A stretch of 64,000 nucleotides of DNA, taken from NCBI GenBank assembly GCA_021044545.1, contig CP087990.1, positions 1,116,001-1,180,000 of the forward strand. The letters run 5' to 3'. This DNA comes from Comamonadaceae bacterium M7527. GTDB taxonomy: Bacteria > Pseudomonadota > Gammaproteobacteria > Burkholderiales > Burkholderiaceae_C. The position numbers and the translations under genes are program-made. The notes under the pieces are model-generated. The model did no database searches and was not told the DNA's origin. It saw nothing but the letters and a program-made list of their open reading frames with translations. Below, in pieces: positions 63,158-64,000 of this stretch (positions are counted from its first letter, which is position 1; every line of letters starts with the position of its first letter).

Positions 63158-64000
63158 ATGCACATACAGCAACACAGTCTTGTAAGCCCAGCCACAGGCA
63201 CGCAGCGCAGTGTGCAAAGCCTGCACTTTGGCACGCCTGGCATGGGCCAAAAAGTATACATACAAGCCAGCTTGCATGCCGACGAGCTGCCAGGCATGTT
63301 GGTCGCCCACCACTTGCGCGCACTGTTCACAGCACTGGAAGCCAGCGACCAACTCAATGCTGAAGTGGTGCTGGTACCCATGGCCAATCCCATTGGCCTG
63401 GACCAAACCCTGATGTATGCCCAACTAGGGCGCTTTGAGCTGGCCAGCGGCGAAAACTTCAACCGCCATTACCCGGACTTTGCGGCCGCTATTGGCGAGC
63501 AAGTCGCCCCGCTACTCACCCAGGACCAAGCCCACAACCGCACACTGATTCGCCAACTGATGCAGCGCTGGCTGGCCGAGCAGCCCATCACCACAGAATT
63601 GGCCAGCTTGCGCAACACACTCATGCGCTTGGCCTGCGATGCAGACGTGGTACTGGACTTGCACTGCGACTTTGAAGCCGCCATGCACTTGTACGTAGAG
63701 ACGCCCTACCTTGAGCAAGCCCAGCCCCTGGCGCAGGCCCTGGGCGCGCGCGCCCTGCTGTGGGCGCAAAGCGACGCAGCCACGCTTTGTTTTGACGAAG
63801 CGCTAAGCGGCGTGTGGTGGCGCTTGCGCAAACAGCTACACCAACACCCCATTCCACTGGCTTGCCTGGCCAGCACTGTTGAGCTGCGCGGCCAGGCCGA
63901 CGTAGGCCATGAGCAAGCCCTCGCTGACGCGCAAGCCATCATCGACTTTCTAAAACACCGTGGCGCTGTCAAGGGCACAGCCAGCTTGCCTGTGGCGCAA
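63158..64000 (+). CDS. succinylglutamate desuccinylase/aspartoacylase family protein (truncated by window edge)
   Basis: 281 codons to the window end, still open. Zn-carboxypeptidase-like M14 fold text: YIQASLHADELPGMLVAHHL (metal HxxE), NPIGLDQTLMYAQLGRFEL, GENFNRHYPDF and DLHCDFEAAMHL with the third ligand. It is related to AstE but at this locus may act on another N-acyl amino acid. ATG 63158, nine bases after the permease stop, so probably part of the transporter operon. Confidence 0.8.
   Translation, partial: MHIQQHSLVSPATGTQRSVQSLHFGTPGMGQKVYIQASLHADELPGMLVAHHLRALFTALEASDQLNAEVVLVPMANPIGLDQTLMYAQLGRFELASGENFNRHYPDFAAAIGEQVAPLLTQDQAHNRTLIRQLMQRWLAEQPITTELASLRNTLMRLACDADVVLDLHCDFEAAMHLYVETPYLEQAQPLAQALGARALLWAQSDAATLCFDEALSGVWWRLRKQLHQHPIPLACLASTVELRGQADVGHEQALADAQAIIDFLKHRGAVKGTASLPVAQ

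Noticed and set aside
1..64000. tRNA, rRNA, CRISPR, prophage, transposase or integrative element
   Set aside because: None seen on either strand; the only tyrosine recombinase is housekeeping XerD.

Overview
The window looks like a chromosomal segment of a Betaproteobacterium, order Burkholderiales, most likely Comamonadaceae or a close relative. The grounds are the moderate-to-high GC, the pyrG-kdsA-eno-ftsB order, PuuD-type urate oxidation, a MutL carrying the endonuclease motif seen in lineages without MutH, and the protein-level resemblance of nearly every gene to that group. I see no rRNA, tRNA, CRISPR array, insertion sequence or prophage. One riboswitch (TPP) is clear. Genes are densely packed with many 4- or 8-base start/stop overlaps.

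Layout. 1-7.6 kb holds housekeeping and stress genes: the 5' part of alaS, gabD, an RfaH-like factor coupled to a CorC/HlyC-type membrane protein, apaH, rhlE, a small membrane protein and dcd. 7.6-23.5 kb is a purine salvage/catabolism and glyoxylate-assimilation block: guanine, adenine and 8-oxoguanine deaminases, a BMP-type nucleoside/purine ABC transporter, PuuD urate oxidase, and gcl-hyi-glxR-glycerate kinase, which turn the glyoxylate released from ureides into glycerate. A divergent LysR gene with a palindromic site lies beside gcl. 24-30.6 kb is an unusual three-gene cassette: an amino-acid 2-monooxygenase of the tryptophan/phenylalanine type fused to a jacalin-like lectin domain, an amidase-signature hydrolase, and a penicillin G acylase. 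Its predicted activities converge on phenylacetate or indole-3-acetate and I regard it as the most novel part of the window. 30.6-48.6 kb returns to core genes (coaBC, pyrG, kdsA, eno, ftsB, hslO, xerD, queG, tsaE, amidase, dedA) plus an MlaE/MlaD-like pair with no ATPase beside it. 48.7-57.2 kb holds mutL, a Bcr/CflA efflux pump, miaA, an orphan LolD-type ATPase and thiBPQ under a TPP riboswitch with its own terminator. 57.2-64 kb holds murI and an arginine/ornithine module: an Lrp-type regulator divergent from ornithine cyclodeaminase and arginase, then a basic-amino-acid ABC transporter and an AstE/aspartoacylase-like hydrolase cut by the window end.

Six genes (guanine deaminase, glycerate kinase, lysR, 8-oxoguanine deaminase, coaBC, thiB) are each split by a small indel, best explained by loss of one base (two in thiB). 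Because coaBC is normally essential and several lesions sit in C/G runs, I suspect base-calling deletions in the assembly more than real gene decay, but the sequence alone cannot decide. Positions and functions are read by eye from the sequence; no database search was run.
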